64,000 nt of DNA from Thalassospira povalilytica. Its GTDB lineage: Bacteria > Pseudomonadota > Alphaproteobacteria > Rhodospirillales > Thalassospiraceae. The notes beneath the pieces were generated by a model. The model saw only the letters and a program-made list of their open reading frames with translations. It was not told the DNA's origin and ran no database searches. Shown here piece by piece: positions 9,013 through 17,703 of the stretch; the first letter of the stretch is position 1; each line of letters begins with the position of its first letter. The DNA lies in assembly GCF_002844235.1 (NCBI RefSeq), contig NZ_PGTS01000009.1:121160-185159 (forward strand), read 5' to 3'. A program made the translations under genes and the position numbers.

Positions 9013-11061
9013 TCAGCTTGCGCGGATCGTGTTGACGAAATTGTCCGTGGCACCTTTCAGGGTCGTGAAGTTTTCCGAAAGCATGCTGACCGCACGCAAA
9101 ACGTCACCCGATGCTGTTCCGGCCTCATTGACGGCCGAACTGACGGTTGCGATGTTTGAACTGACCGTGGTGGTGCCGGTTGCCGCCTGTTCAACGTTAA
9201 AGGCGATTTCACGGGTTGCTGCGGTCTGTTCTTCGATCGCCGATGAAATGGTGGCAATAATTGCATCCATTTCACTGACGGTTTTGCCCACTGCCTCAAC
9301 CTGATTGACCGCACTTCCGGTGCGGGCCTGAAGGTTTTCGACATAACGGGTGATTTCCTCGGTCGCCTTGGCGGTCTGATCGGAAAGATTTTTGACCTCA
9401 TTTGCGACCACGGCAAAACCACGCCCGGCATCACCGGCCCGTGCGGCTTCAATCGTGGCATTAAGGGCCAGCATGTTGGTCTGATCGGCAATATCGGAAA
9501 TCAGTTTCAGCACATTTGAAATATTTTCCGATGCTTCGACCAGTTGCTGAAGGTCGGCCTGGGTCTTGTTGACCTGCCCGACTGCACTGCGTGCCACATC
9601 GGATGAATGGACAACCTGACGGTTGATTTCCTCGATCGAGGAATTGAGTTCCTCTGTGGCCGAGGCAACAGAATGCACATTGCCGCTGGCTTCTTCGGTT
9701 GCCGATGCCACAGCCACCGTCTGTTCGGATGCCGAACTTGCCAGCCGTGACATGCTGTCTGCGGTTGCCTGCAATTCCACCGCCGCCGCGGCAACGGTTT
9801 CAATGATCTGCCCGACATCGGAATTGAACGTGTCGGCCGTCTGGTTCATGAATTGGCGCTGGGCTTCCTTGGCGCGTTTTTCATCTTCGATTGCCTTGGC
9901 TTCAAGTTCGTCATTGCGAATGGCATTTTCCTTGAAGACCTGAACCGCGCCGGCCATCTGGCCGATTTCATCGCGCCGTTCCTGCCAGGGCACACTGACC
10001 GTAAGATCATGATCGGCAAGCTTGCGCATGATCTGGGTGATGGCAATGATCGGCTTTGACAAACGATCACCGATCAGAATGGCAATGACGATGCCAAGCC
10101 CCATACCGATCAGCGACGCGATCAGGATTTCGGTTTCCGCCAGACCGATTTCATCAACAACACGTTCAAAAATTGAATGTTCGGTCGCCGAAAATTCCGC
10201 CATCAGATCGGCTGCTTCAGACAGCAACAGACTGGATGCCTGTTCCATATCGCCATTGACCGTTTCAATGATGACCAGTTCATTTGACCGGATCTTGTCA
10301 AATGCATCACGGTAATCATCAAACAATGTCATGACTTCGCCGATAGTCTTTTTGTATTCCGCATCGGGTACTGTCTGGTTGATTTCAATCAGCCCGGTTT
10401 TGAGAAGACCGAACTCGCTGGCCGCCTTTTCGCCAAAGCTGTCATCCTGACGCCCGATCAGAATATTGGAATAAAGACGCGCCAGAAGCGCATGTTCACG
10501 CGCGGCCACCGCCTTTTTCAGGGCATCGATATTCTGGGTGGTTTCTGCACGTGCGATCAATGCATTGAGATCGGAAACGACCTTGATCCCGTCGGGTTCA
10601 AGACGGTCAGTGATCAGGGCGTGATATTCATCGCTCAGATCACGGACTTTTTCGAAATCCTGCATGTAGCGATCAAGTGCCCCTGATATTTTCTCGATCC
10701 GGGCACGATGTTCGGCTGACTCGAAACTTTGCAATGCCTTGTCAAGAATTGGGCGGATTTGATCGGCGATGACGAACACCTGTTCCGCGTCATGGGCGCT
10801 TGCCTTGTTGGCAAATTCGCGGGCATGACTTTTGAAACGCAAAAACCGCGTTTCAATCTGGGCAACAAGTGCGGCTTCTTCGACCCGCAACGCATATTCA
10901 TCAACATCATGTGCAACTTTGGTGAAGCTGTAGAATGCGAATGCCAGCGCTGAGACAAGAATGACCAGCACTGCTGAAAACCCCAATAGAATCTTTGTCT
11001 TAACACCCAAGTTTTCCAAAAACGCCCCCGTCGGCGCAGAAGAAACACGCGACACCATCAT
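9013..11061 (-). CDS. membrane methyl-accepting chemotaxis protein with long helical periplasmic sensor (HBM-like)
   Basis: A 682-residue chemoreceptor. TM1 is at about residues 23-44. An all-helical periplasmic region of about 265 residues follows, which is longer than a four-helix bundle and fits the helical bimodular (HBM) sensor class. TM2 is about 312-331, then HAMP 332-385. The signalling domain ends with the tip 'VVANEVKNLSDQTAKATEEI'. It sits in the inner membrane and regulates CheA. HBM receptors such as McpS bind TCA-cycle acids, but the ligand cannot be inferred here. The two initial Met codons follow a GGAGGG sequence. The second Met, with about 4 bases of spacing, is the more natural start. 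A perfect 16-bp palindrome lies about 75 bp upstream. Confidence 0.9.
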   Translation of the reverse strand: MMVSRVSSAPTGAFLENLGVKTKILLGFSAVLVILVSALAFAFYSFTKVAHDVDEYALRVEEAALVAQIETRFLRFKSHAREFANKASAHDAEQVFVIADQIRPILDKALQSFESAEHRARIEKISGALDRYMQDFEKVRDLSDEYHALITDRLEPDGIKVVSDLNALIARAETTQNIDALKKAVAAREHALLARLYSNILIGRQDDSFGEKAASEFGLLKTGLIEINQTVPDAEYKKTIGEVMTLFDDYRDAFDKIRSNELVIIETVNGDMEQASSLLLSEAADLMAEFSATEHSIFERVVDEIGLAETEILIASLIGMGLGIVIAILIGDRLSKPIIAITQIMRKLADHDLTVSVPWQERRDEIGQMAGAVQVFKENAIRNDELEAKAIEDEKRAKEAQRQFMNQTADTFNSDVGQIIETVAAAAVELQATADSMSRLASSASEQTVAVASATEEASGNVHSVASATEELNSSIEEINRQVVHSSDVARSAVGQVNKTQADLQQLVEASENISNVLKLISDIADQTNMLALNATIEAARAGDAGRGFAVVANEVKNLSDQTAKATEEITRYVENLQARTGSAVNQVEAVGKTVSEMDAIIATISSAIEEQTAATREIAFNVEQAATGTTTVSSNIATVSSAVNEAGTASGDVLRAVSMLSENFTTLKGATDNFVNTIRAS

Positions 11062-11133
11062 ACCCTCCGTGTTCGCAGCACCGCGCTACGATCTCTTTGA
11101 TTACCAAGGTATCTGCTCATGACAGTCACTACC

Positions 11134-11149
11134 CTCCCCATATGGGGAG
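11134..11149. promoter_or_regulatory. perfect 16-bp palindrome upstream of chemoreceptor
   Basis: CTCCCCATATGGGGAG is a perfect inverted repeat 73 bp upstream of the chemoreceptor start on the minus strand. Its place in the promoter region and lack of a T run favour an operator over a terminator. The binding protein is unknown. Confidence 0.4.
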
Positions 11150-11620
11150 TACACAACCCTTGTTTTAGATAATCACAATATTGCAACTAACTTAAAGGTT
11201 TGGCGTAACATGCGAAATTACAAGGAAAAGTAAGGCCGACCTATCCAGAAGACCTGTATACCTGTCCTTTCGAATATGCCCGGCAGATCGGCCCAGTTCG
11301 GCGGATCAGTTTCCCTGTTTCTCAGCAACAGACACTGTAATTTCCAGACATGCTGGCAACCGCCGCAAAGCAGGGCAAACGCATTGGACCATCCCCCGTT
11401 ATCAACCCAAGGGCATCGAAAATCAGAACCGGGGCATCGGTCCATAAAACGCCGATTTACACGCGGGAAACCCGCAAAATGGCGGGTAAGGTCGTGGGGA
11501 TTTGCAAAAGAATACCTGATCTTTGCTTTGCGACTTCCAAGCGTGATCACATGCCTTCTGATATCCCGGCCGCAAACAACCGGGATATCGTGCATTTGCT
11601 CTGAAGTCCTCGCTTCGGGG
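11150..11620. other. intergenic stretch without a convincing gene
   Basis: About 470 bp between the chemoreceptor promoter region and the end of the lipid-kinase gene. Frames exist on both strands (minus 11218-11595, plus 11350-11604). Both have cysteine-, tryptophan- and histidine-heavy translations, no good ribosome-binding site and no family resemblance, so I do not call a gene. It could be the remnant of a decayed gene. Confidence 0.45.
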
Positions 11621-12568
11621 TTAACCGCTGGTCAGGCGAAGTGGTTCCGGGCCGGTTTCAACCACACCACCCGCGGCCATTGCATAGGCCTGTGGCACCA
11701 TCAGCCGCACCGGATAGGGCGACAGACTGATTTCGCATGGCAGTTTGCCGGCACTTTCACCGTCAATCTGAAGCGGAGCCGGGCCACAATGGCTGGTGAT
11801 CGTGATGCGTTCAGACCGCACAACCGAGACATCGCTTTGCTCATGCAACCTGTTTAACGTCAGGGCTAGCCCATAGCGCGACAATGCACCGATACCGTTG
11901 CCGGGCATCAGGACAACATCAAAACCGTTATCGGTCAGCTTCGCAGTTGGTGAAATGATGAATTCGCCGCCGTAATGCTGCGCATGGGTCACCACAACCC
12001 CGGCCACCCGATAGTTTTCCCGCCCGATATTGACTTCAAAGTCGCGATGACGCGGGAAAAAGATGTTCCGCAATCCTTCAAGAACATAGGCACCCTTGCC
12101 GATCATGCGTTTGAGCTTGAGCGACACATTGGCAACCGTATCGGCATCGGCCCCCATTCCGACCATCAAAAAGAAGGCCCGCCCATTGACCAGTCCGGGC
12201 CGGATCCAGACCTGACCGGGATTGTTGATATAGTCGGCAATTGCCTTTGCCTTGCGTTCCAGCCCGACTTCGACGGCCAGAACATTCGCCGTCCCAAGCG
12301 GGATCACGCCAAGTGGCGGGACTTCGTGACCATCGATCTGGGCATCAAGAAGACCGTTCAGGGCCTCGTTCAATGATCCGTCGCCGCCGGCAACAAACAG
12401 GCGTTGATGGGCACGCACCTTGCGCGCCAATTCACGGGCATGCCCGGGATGGGTTGTCTGCAACAATTCCACCCTGATCCCTGCATGTTGCAAAATCTTG
12501 GACAGAAACCGCTGTTTGTTCCCCCCCGCACGGGGATTGAAAATCACAGTCACATCGGCATGGGTCAT
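11621..12568 (-). CDS. diacylglycerol/lipid kinase family protein (YegS/DagK-like)
   Basis: A 315-residue protein with the DAGK catalytic signature: 'VIFNPRAGG' at the N terminus, 'FVAGGDGSLNEALNGL' near residue 78, and 'LGVIPLGTANVLAVEVG' about 25 residues on. The C-terminal half carries the usual beta-sandwich ending 'LQIDGESAGKLPCEISLSPYPVRLMVP'. Members phosphorylate diacylglycerol or related lipids at the inner leaflet. It is transcribed divergently from plcP-agt, whose products respectively release and consume diacylglycerol. A role in recycling diacylglycerol to phosphatidate is therefore a reasonable inference. A Pho-box-like sequence on the minus strand lies 69 bp upstream of its start. 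Confidence 0.88.
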   Translation of the reverse strand: MTHADVTVIFNPRAGGNKQRFLSKILQHAGIRVELLQTTHPGHARELARKVRAHQRLFVAGGDGSLNEALNGLLDAQIDGHEVPPLGVIPLGTANVLAVEVGLERKAKAIADYINNPGQVWIRPGLVNGRAFFLMVGMGADADTVANVSLKLKRMIGKGAYVLEGLRNIFFPRHRDFEVNIGRENYRVAGVVVTHAQHYGGEFIISPTAKLTDNGFDVVLMPGNGIGALSRYGLALTLNRLHEQSDVSVVRSERITITSHCGPAPLQIDGESAGKLPCEISLSPYPVRLMVPQAYAMAAGGVVETGPEPLRLTSG

Positions 12569-12636
12569 TCAGAACATACTTCCGAAATAAAACCGAAATA
12601 AATCATACACACGCACTACCATATGAAAGAAAAAAT

Positions 12637-12654
12637 GTAACAGTTGCTTTACAG
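12637..12654 (-). promoter_or_regulatory. Pho-box-like direct repeat in the divergent lipid-kinase / plcP region
   Basis: Read on the minus strand this is CTGTAAA-GCAA-CTGTTAC: two 7-bp repeats with a 4-bp spacer, the PhoB-box geometry. Matches to CTGTCAT are 5/7 and, allowing C at the last base, 6/7. It points towards the lipid-kinase gene. Whether PhoB uses it, and whether it also serves plcP, is inference. Confidence 0.4.
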
Positions 12655-12787
12655 AACGACGAAATTTCTGTGAACGGGTTATAAAATCACGTTTTTTATT
12701 TTAAACCGATACTGGTTGGGGACAGTATTCGGCACCTCGAAACGCCGAATTCCAGCCATCCTTTTGGCAGGATACGGAGGAGCGGCA

Positions 12788-13705
12788 ATGACAGCGATGA
12801 CGCTGCAACCGCATTACCGCACGGTCTGGATTTCAGACGTCCATCTGGGGACACGTGGATGTCAGGCAGATCTTCTTTTGGATTTCCTCAATGAAGTAAC
12901 AGCAGATACCTATTATCTGGTCGGTGACATTATTGATGGCTGGCGGCTCAAGAAAAGCTGGTATTGGCCGGAAAGTCACCATGCTGTTATCACGACAATC
13001 ATGGATAAGGCAAAAAATGGCGCCAAAGTCATCTTTGTCCCCGGCAACCATGATGAATTTGCCCGTGAATTTGTCGATATGACCTTTGGGCATGTCGATG
13101 TCAAAATGAACGATATCCACGAAACAGCCGATGGCAAACGCCTGCTGGTCATCCATGGCGATGAATTTGACGGGGTTGTCAAATATGCCAGATGGCTGGC
13201 CTATCTTGGGGACACGGCCTACAACCTGGCCATCGCCCTTAACCGTTACTATAACGGCATTCGCCGCCGCCTTGGATACGGTTACTGGTCGCTTTCGGCC
13301 TATCTTAAAAACCGGGTCAAAAACGCCGTTCAGTTCATCTGCAATTTCGAAAATGCCGTCGCCCACGAAGCCGCGAAACGCAAGGTCGATGGTGTGGTTT
13401 GCGGTCATATCCATCATGCCGAAAAACGCATGATCGGAGATGTGCTTTATTGCAATGACGGCGACTGGGTCGAAAGCTGCACCGCCCTTGTTGAAGACAA
13501 GGATGGCAAGCTTGAACTTCTGCACTGGGCCGAAATGCGCCAGATGGCCATGAGCCATTCCAGCCCCGGACGGGACGCTGCAAGTACCCCGTCACTGGGT
13601 CTTGGCAAACTGATCTCCATGTTCCGCATTGCCCATGGCACGGACAATTCCGCATCGGGTGCTTCCAAAAAGCGCAGCGATGCCCCGATTGGAAAGACTG
13701 CATGA
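12788..13705 (+). CDS. plcP: PlcP-like metallophosphoesterase (phospholipase C of membrane lipid remodelling)
   Basis: A 305-residue calcineurin-type phosphoesterase with all five metal-binding blocks: 'SDVHLG', 'GDIIDGW', 'GNHDEF', 'HGDEFD' and 'GHIHHAE'. The intervening 'WYWPESHH', 'ARWLAYLGD' and 'GDWVESCTALVE' segments are those of the PlcP branch. This branch is usually mis-annotated as UDP-2,3-diacylglucosamine hydrolase (LpxH). PlcP of Sinorhizobium cleaves phospholipid headgroups under phosphate limitation to give diacylglycerol. The start at ATG 12788 follows GGAGGAG by about 6 bases; a TTG 72 bp upstream is unlikely. It overlaps the next gene by ATGA, the classic plcP-agt pairing. 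An LpxH role cannot be excluded from sequence alone. Confidence 0.82.
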   Translation: MTAMTLQPHYRTVWISDVHLGTRGCQADLLLDFLNEVTADTYYLVGDIIDGWRLKKSWYWPESHHAVITTIMDKAKNGAKVIFVPGNHDEFAREFVDMTFGHVDVKMNDIHETADGKRLLVIHGDEFDGVVKYARWLAYLGDTAYNLAIALNRYYNGIRRRLGYGYWSLSAYLKNRVKNAVQFICNFENAVAHEAAKRKVDGVVCGHIHHAEKRMIGDVLYCNDGDWVESCTALVEDKDGKLELLHWAEMRQMAMSHSSPGRDAASTPSLGLGKLISMFRIAHGTDNSASGASKKRSDAPIGKTA

Positions 13706-14841
13706 AAATACTGATCGTAACCGATGCCTGGTATCCGCAGGTAAACGGTGTTGTCCGTACCCTTGAAACCGTACGTGGCGAGCTGGGCGCGATGGGACAT
13801 GATGTTCACATCATTTCGCCCGATCAGTTCAAAACCGTTCCATGCCCGACCTATCCGGAAATCCGTCTGGCCCTGTTTGCCAAACGCAAGATGGCCAAAA
13901 TGATCGAGGCATTGCACCCGGTCGCCATCCACATTTCGACCGAAGGCCCGCTGGGTCAGGCTGCGCGTTCCTATTGCCTGAAACACGGTTTGCCGTTTTC
14001 AACCGCCTATCACACGCGGTTTCCGGAATATATTCATGCGCGCTGGCGGCTTCCGCTGTCGATTTCCTATCGCGGGATGCGCAAATTCCATTCCAAATCA
14101 CGCTCGGTCATGGTCGCCACCGAAAGCCTGCGTCAGGAACTGTCCGACTGGGGCTTTGAAAACCTGCATATCTGGTCGCGCGGGGTGGATCTTGATCTGT
14201 TCCGGCCCCGACCAGACGCCTCATTTGGCGATTTCCCGAAACCACACTGGCTGTTTGTCGGGCGGGTTGCAGTGGAAAAGAATATCGGCCATTTCCTTGA
14301 CCTTGATCTGCCCGGGACAAAGTTCGTGGTTGGCGACGGCCCGCAACTTAACGAGCTTAAGGGCAAATATCCCAATGCGCAGTTTCTGGGCAAAAAGGTT
14401 GGCGAAGAACTGGCAACAGCCTTTGCTTCGGCGGATGTCTTTGTGTTTCCAAGCAAAACCGACACCTTCGGCCTTGTGATCCTTGAAGCACTGGCATCGG
14501 GCACCCCGGTTGCCGTCTTCCCGGTTCAGGGACCAGCCGATATCGTGCGCGGCACCAAGGCCGGTGCCATTGATGCCGACCTACGCGAAGCAGCCCTGGC
14601 CGCACTTGAGCTGACATCCGAAGATGCCCGTGCATTGGCTGAACAATATAGCTGGCAGAATTCCGCCACCCAGTTCCTGCACAATCTGGCACCGTTTTCC
14701 GGCGGGTTTGACGGGATCGAGGCCGTCCGGATTTCGGTTGACGATGCTACCCGGCACAATGCAGGCACAAACCCGGCGACATCCCCCGATCAAGATCAGG
14801 AAAGCCTTGGCACAGCCCCGGTCGGCCAACCCGCCCAGTAA
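13702..14841 (+). CDS. family 4 glycosyltransferase, Agt-like (diacylglycerol glycosyltransferase)
   Basis: A 379-residue GT-B glycosyltransferase. The N-terminal 'MKILIVTDAWYPQVNGVVRTLE' and 'IHISTEGPLGQAAR' blocks form the acceptor half. The C-terminal 'LFVGRVAVEKN', 'VGDGPQ' and 'FPSKTDTFGLVILEALASGTPV' (E-x7-E type nucleotide-sugar site) form the donor half. Coupled with PlcP through a 4-bp overlap, it matches the Agt enzymes that glycosylate diacylglycerol to replace phospholipids when phosphate is scarce. The sugar (glucose or glucuronic acid in known cases) is not deducible. The last 50 residues are a low-complexity hydrophilic tail. Confidence 0.83.
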   Translation: MKILIVTDAWYPQVNGVVRTLETVRGELGAMGHDVHIISPDQFKTVPCPTYPEIRLALFAKRKMAKMIEALHPVAIHISTEGPLGQAARSYCLKHGLPFSTAYHTRFPEYIHARWRLPLSISYRGMRKFHSKSRSVMVATESLRQELSDWGFENLHIWSRGVDLDLFRPRPDASFGDFPKPHWLFVGRVAVEKNIGHFLDLDLPGTKFVVGDGPQLNELKGKYPNAQFLGKKVGEELATAFASADVFVFPSKTDTFGLVILEALASGTPVAVFPVQGPADIVRGTKAGAIDADLREAALAALELTSEDARALAEQYSWQNSATQFLHNLAPFSGGFDGIEAVRISVDDATRHNAGTNPATSPDQDQESLGTAPVGQPAQ

Positions 14842-14889
14842 GTGGCTGGCCCCGGGGAAACCGACGGAAAGCGTGGAACGGGTGAAGTT

Positions 14890-15690
14890 CTATTTGCGAT
14901 AAAGGCTTTTGCGCAAAGTGCGATAAGCCAGAATACCATTCAACGCGTCCGTTCCCAGCCATCTGCGGAACGGGCGCAAAATCATGTAAACCGGTCGCAA
15001 AAGCCTGATGACCTTGCGCAACGGGACAAGTTGCCCGGCAGTCTCGCCCGCTGTGGCAACATAGGTTGCCCATCCCGACCGCAACAATTCCGGACGTTTT
15101 TTGAATTCGCGCTGAATGGAAAATACGAACAACAAAATGTCGCGGGCTTGCGCATCTTCCAATGGCATGCGGGCATTCGGGTCTTCTTCAAAATCAATGA
15201 AGCCGATCTGGCCATCATCGCGTATCGTCATGTTTCGCAATAACGGTGCCCCGTGCGACACACCCGATGCGTGCAACCGCGCCAAAGCGGATGCAGCAGC
15301 AGTGATATGCTGTTTGACCCGGTCTTCATTGCCGGACCGAACATCATCTTCGATCCTGGTCTGAAGGATACCGCCATTGTCACCGATTGCGATCCAGTTG
15401 GCCCCTTCGCCAATCAGATCAGGCACAAGTACGCCACGTGCGGCCAGCTTGCGCAGGGTATTGGCTTCATTCACAAGCCCCGCCTTGCCGCCGGGCGACA
15501 CCGTTGGACGCAAAAGCGGAATGCCCGTGACATTGGCCAGAAAACGCTGCAACCGATGCCAGACTTTTTCCTTTGCCGGCACCGCCTGTTTGACCCATAT
15601 CCGCCGGCCATTCCAGCTTAACGGGAAAACGCGTGCGCCCACGCCCTGGGCTATTGTGTGCTCGACAAGTGCGTGCAGTTGCTCGTTCAT
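14890..15690 (-). CDS. LPS-kinase-like protein with degenerate catalytic loop
   Basis: A 266-residue protein with the layout of Kdo/heptose kinases (InaA/WaaP/RIO-like). A beta3-type lysine occurs in 'RRIWVKQAV', a helix-C glutamate in 'NEANTLRKL', a catalytic-loop equivalent in 'SHGAPLLRNMTI', and a metal-binding 'GFIDFEED'. The usual catalytic Asp after HG is Ala here, while the loop Asn and DFG-like Asp remain. It may be a pseudokinase or may belong to a subfamily with altered chemistry. It is convergent with agt and divergent from msbA, so a lipopolysaccharide-related role is plausible but unproven. The C terminus is strongly basic, suggesting membrane-surface contact. Confidence 0.65.
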   Translation of the reverse strand: MNEQLHALVEHTIAQGVGARVFPLSWNGRRIWVKQAVPAKEKVWHRLQRFLANVTGIPLLRPTVSPGGKAGLVNEANTLRKLAARGVLVPDLIGEGANWIAIGDNGGILQTRIEDDVRSGNEDRVKQHITAAASALARLHASGVSHGAPLLRNMTIRDDGQIGFIDFEEDPNARMPLEDAQARDILLFVFSIQREFKKRPELLRSGWATYVATAGETAGQLVPLRKVIRLLRPVYMILRPFRRWLGTDALNGILAYRTLRKSLYRK

Positions 15691-15895
15691 TATTTTGTCT
15701 TATATGTCGCTCTTTGTGACCTGCTGATCTACAGATCAGTTTTGTGTCCGCATGAAGCTTACTGCGGCTTGCCGCTTATGGCTCGGCGTGCTAGCAACAG
15801 CGCGTACATTTGAATATTTATTTGAAGCCTTATCCATATAGACAGTATCAGTTCGATACAATGTGGAAATGGCCTAAACGACCAGGAAGAAGCAA

Positions 15896-17677
15896 TTGCC
15901 CAAGAACTCCTTGGACCACACCACAGAACATTGGGGCACATGGCCGTTGGTCAAGCGCATCGTCAAAGATGCCGTTGCTCCATACTTCGGGAAAATTCTT
16001 CTTGCTCTTCTGTGTATGGCTTTAATGGCTGGTGCAACCGGCCTTTATGCGCTTCTGATGGACCCCATTATCAATGATGTCTTCATCAACAAGCGCGAAG
16101 CGATGCTTGTTCCTGTCGGCGCCGCAGTTCTTGGTTCCTTTGCACTGAAAGGTTTCGCCAATTACGGCCAGACCGTTTTGATGAGCTATGTCGGTGGACG
16201 CATTCTGGCCGACATCCAAAACCGTTTGTACGAACATGTCATTCGTCTTGATATCGGCTTCTTCCACAGCACCAATACCGGCAAGCTGATCACGCGCTTT
16301 ACCAACGACATCACGGCAATGCGTGCGGCCGTTTCCAACTCGCTGACCGGATTTGGCAAGGATTTGTTGACTGCCATCGTGCTGATCAGCGTCATGTTCT
16401 ACAAGGATTGGCTGCTTGCCATCATTGCATTCACGGTCTTTCCCGCTGCGATCTATCCGATTGCGCGACTGGGTCGCCGGATGCGCAAGGTGTCAGCCAA
16501 CACCCAGCAGCAAATTGGTGAATTTGCCACCCTGCTTGAACAGACATTCCAGGGCATCCGCCATGTAAAGGCATATGGCATGGAACCTTACGAATGTTCA
16601 CGTATGGGCAAGCTGGTTGAGACAGTCTTCAAACTGAGCTTCAAGGCACAAACCGTCAGTGCCCGTTCATCCCCCATCATGGAAACGCTTGGGGGTGCGG
16701 CGATTACAGCGATTATTATTTATGGCGGCAGCCGGGTGATCGACGGTGCCAGTGATCCCGGAAGCTTCTTTGCCTTTATCACGGCCCTTTTGCTGGCCTA
16801 TGAGCCGGTAAAACGTCTGGCAAATATCAACATCACCCTGCAGCAAGGTCTGGCAGCATCACAGCGCGTTTTCACAGTTCTTGATATAGAACCCGAAATC
16901 AAGGATGCGCCGGATGCCAAAGCGCTAACGGTTTCAGGTGGCGATATTAGCTTCAAAAACGTCGCCTTTTCCTATAATCCGGAAATCACCGCCCTTCGCG
17001 ATATTGATCTGGATATCAAGGCCGGGGAAACCGTCGCACTTGTTGGTCCGTCCGGTGCGGGCAAATCCACCATCCTGAACCTGATCCCGCGTTTTTATGA
17101 CATTGATGCCGGTGCGATCACCATTGATGGTCAGGATATCCGTGGCGTTACGCTTGAATCCCTGCGCAAGGCAACCGCACTGGTCAGTCAGGAAATCACC
17201 CTGTTTGACGATACGGTACGCGCCAATATTGCCTATGGTCGCGCCGGTGCCAGCGACGCCGAGATCGAGGAAGCCGCCCGTCACGCCGCCGCCCATGACT
17301 TCATCCTTCAGCTTGAACACGGCTATGACACCATAGTTGGCGAACATGGCGTGAAGCTTTCAGGCGGGCAGCGTCAGCGTATTGCAATTGCGCGCGCAAT
17401 GCTTAAAAACGCACCGATCCTGCTTCTGGACGAAGCAACATCGGCCCTTGATACGGAATCCGAACGCCATATCCAGGGCGCGCTTTCCGAATTGATGAAG
17501 GGGCGCACCACCCTTGTGATTGCGCACCGTCTGTCGACCATTGTTGATGCCGACAAGATTTGTGTCATCAATAACGGGCGCGTCATTGAACAGGGCAAGC
17601 ACGAAGAATTGCTTGAACTTGGAGGGGCTTACGCAAACCTCTATAATCTGCAATTCTCAGAAGAAAACGGAAACTGA
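15896..17677 (+). CDS. msbA: lipid A flippase, MsbA-type ABC exporter
   Basis: A 593-residue half-transporter: six transmembrane helices in residues about 25-310, then a nucleotide-binding domain. The domain carries Walker A 'GPSGAGKST', signature 'LSGGQRQRIAIARA', Walker B 'ILLLDEATSALD' and the H-loop 'IAHRLST'. It probably flips lipid A-core across the inner membrane, which fits the lpx/waa genes directly downstream. The only start that gives a full first helix is TTG at 15896, with AGGAAGA 5 bases before it. No in-frame ATG comes earlier than residue 40. It heads a five-gene run with overlaps or short gaps. Confidence 0.9.
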   Translation: MPKNSLDHTTEHWGTWPLVKRIVKDAVAPYFGKILLALLCMALMAGATGLYALLMDPIINDVFINKREAMLVPVGAAVLGSFALKGFANYGQTVLMSYVGGRILADIQNRLYEHVIRLDIGFFHSTNTGKLITRFTNDITAMRAAVSNSLTGFGKDLLTAIVLISVMFYKDWLLAIIAFTVFPAAIYPIARLGRRMRKVSANTQQQIGEFATLLEQTFQGIRHVKAYGMEPYECSRMGKLVETVFKLSFKAQTVSARSSPIMETLGGAAITAIIIYGGSRVIDGASDPGSFFAFITALLLAYEPVKRLANINITLQQGLAASQRVFTVLDIEPEIKDAPDAKALTVSGGDISFKNVAFSYNPEITALRDIDLDIKAGETVALVGPSGAGKSTILNLIPRFYDIDAGAITIDGQDIRGVTLESLRKATALVSQEITLFDDTVRANIAYGRAGASDAEIEEAARHAAAHDFILQLEHGYDTIVGEHGVKLSGGQRQRIAIARAMLKNAPILLLDEATSALDTESERHIQGALSELMKGRTTLVIAHRLSTIVDADKICVINNGRVIEQGKHEELLELGGAYANLYNLQFSEENGN

Positions 17678-17703
17678 TCCGGGCAATTTCGGGATAATCG
17701 GGC

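Noticed and set aside
11218..11604. Two overlapping frames on opposite strands, 125 and 84 residues
   Set aside because: Neither has a plausible start site, sensible composition or any family pattern; left as non-coding.
12788..13705. LpxH (UDP-2,3-diacylglucosamine hydrolase) as the primary call
   Set aside because: Motif context and the overlapping Agt-like gene fit PlcP better; LpxH is kept only as an alternative.
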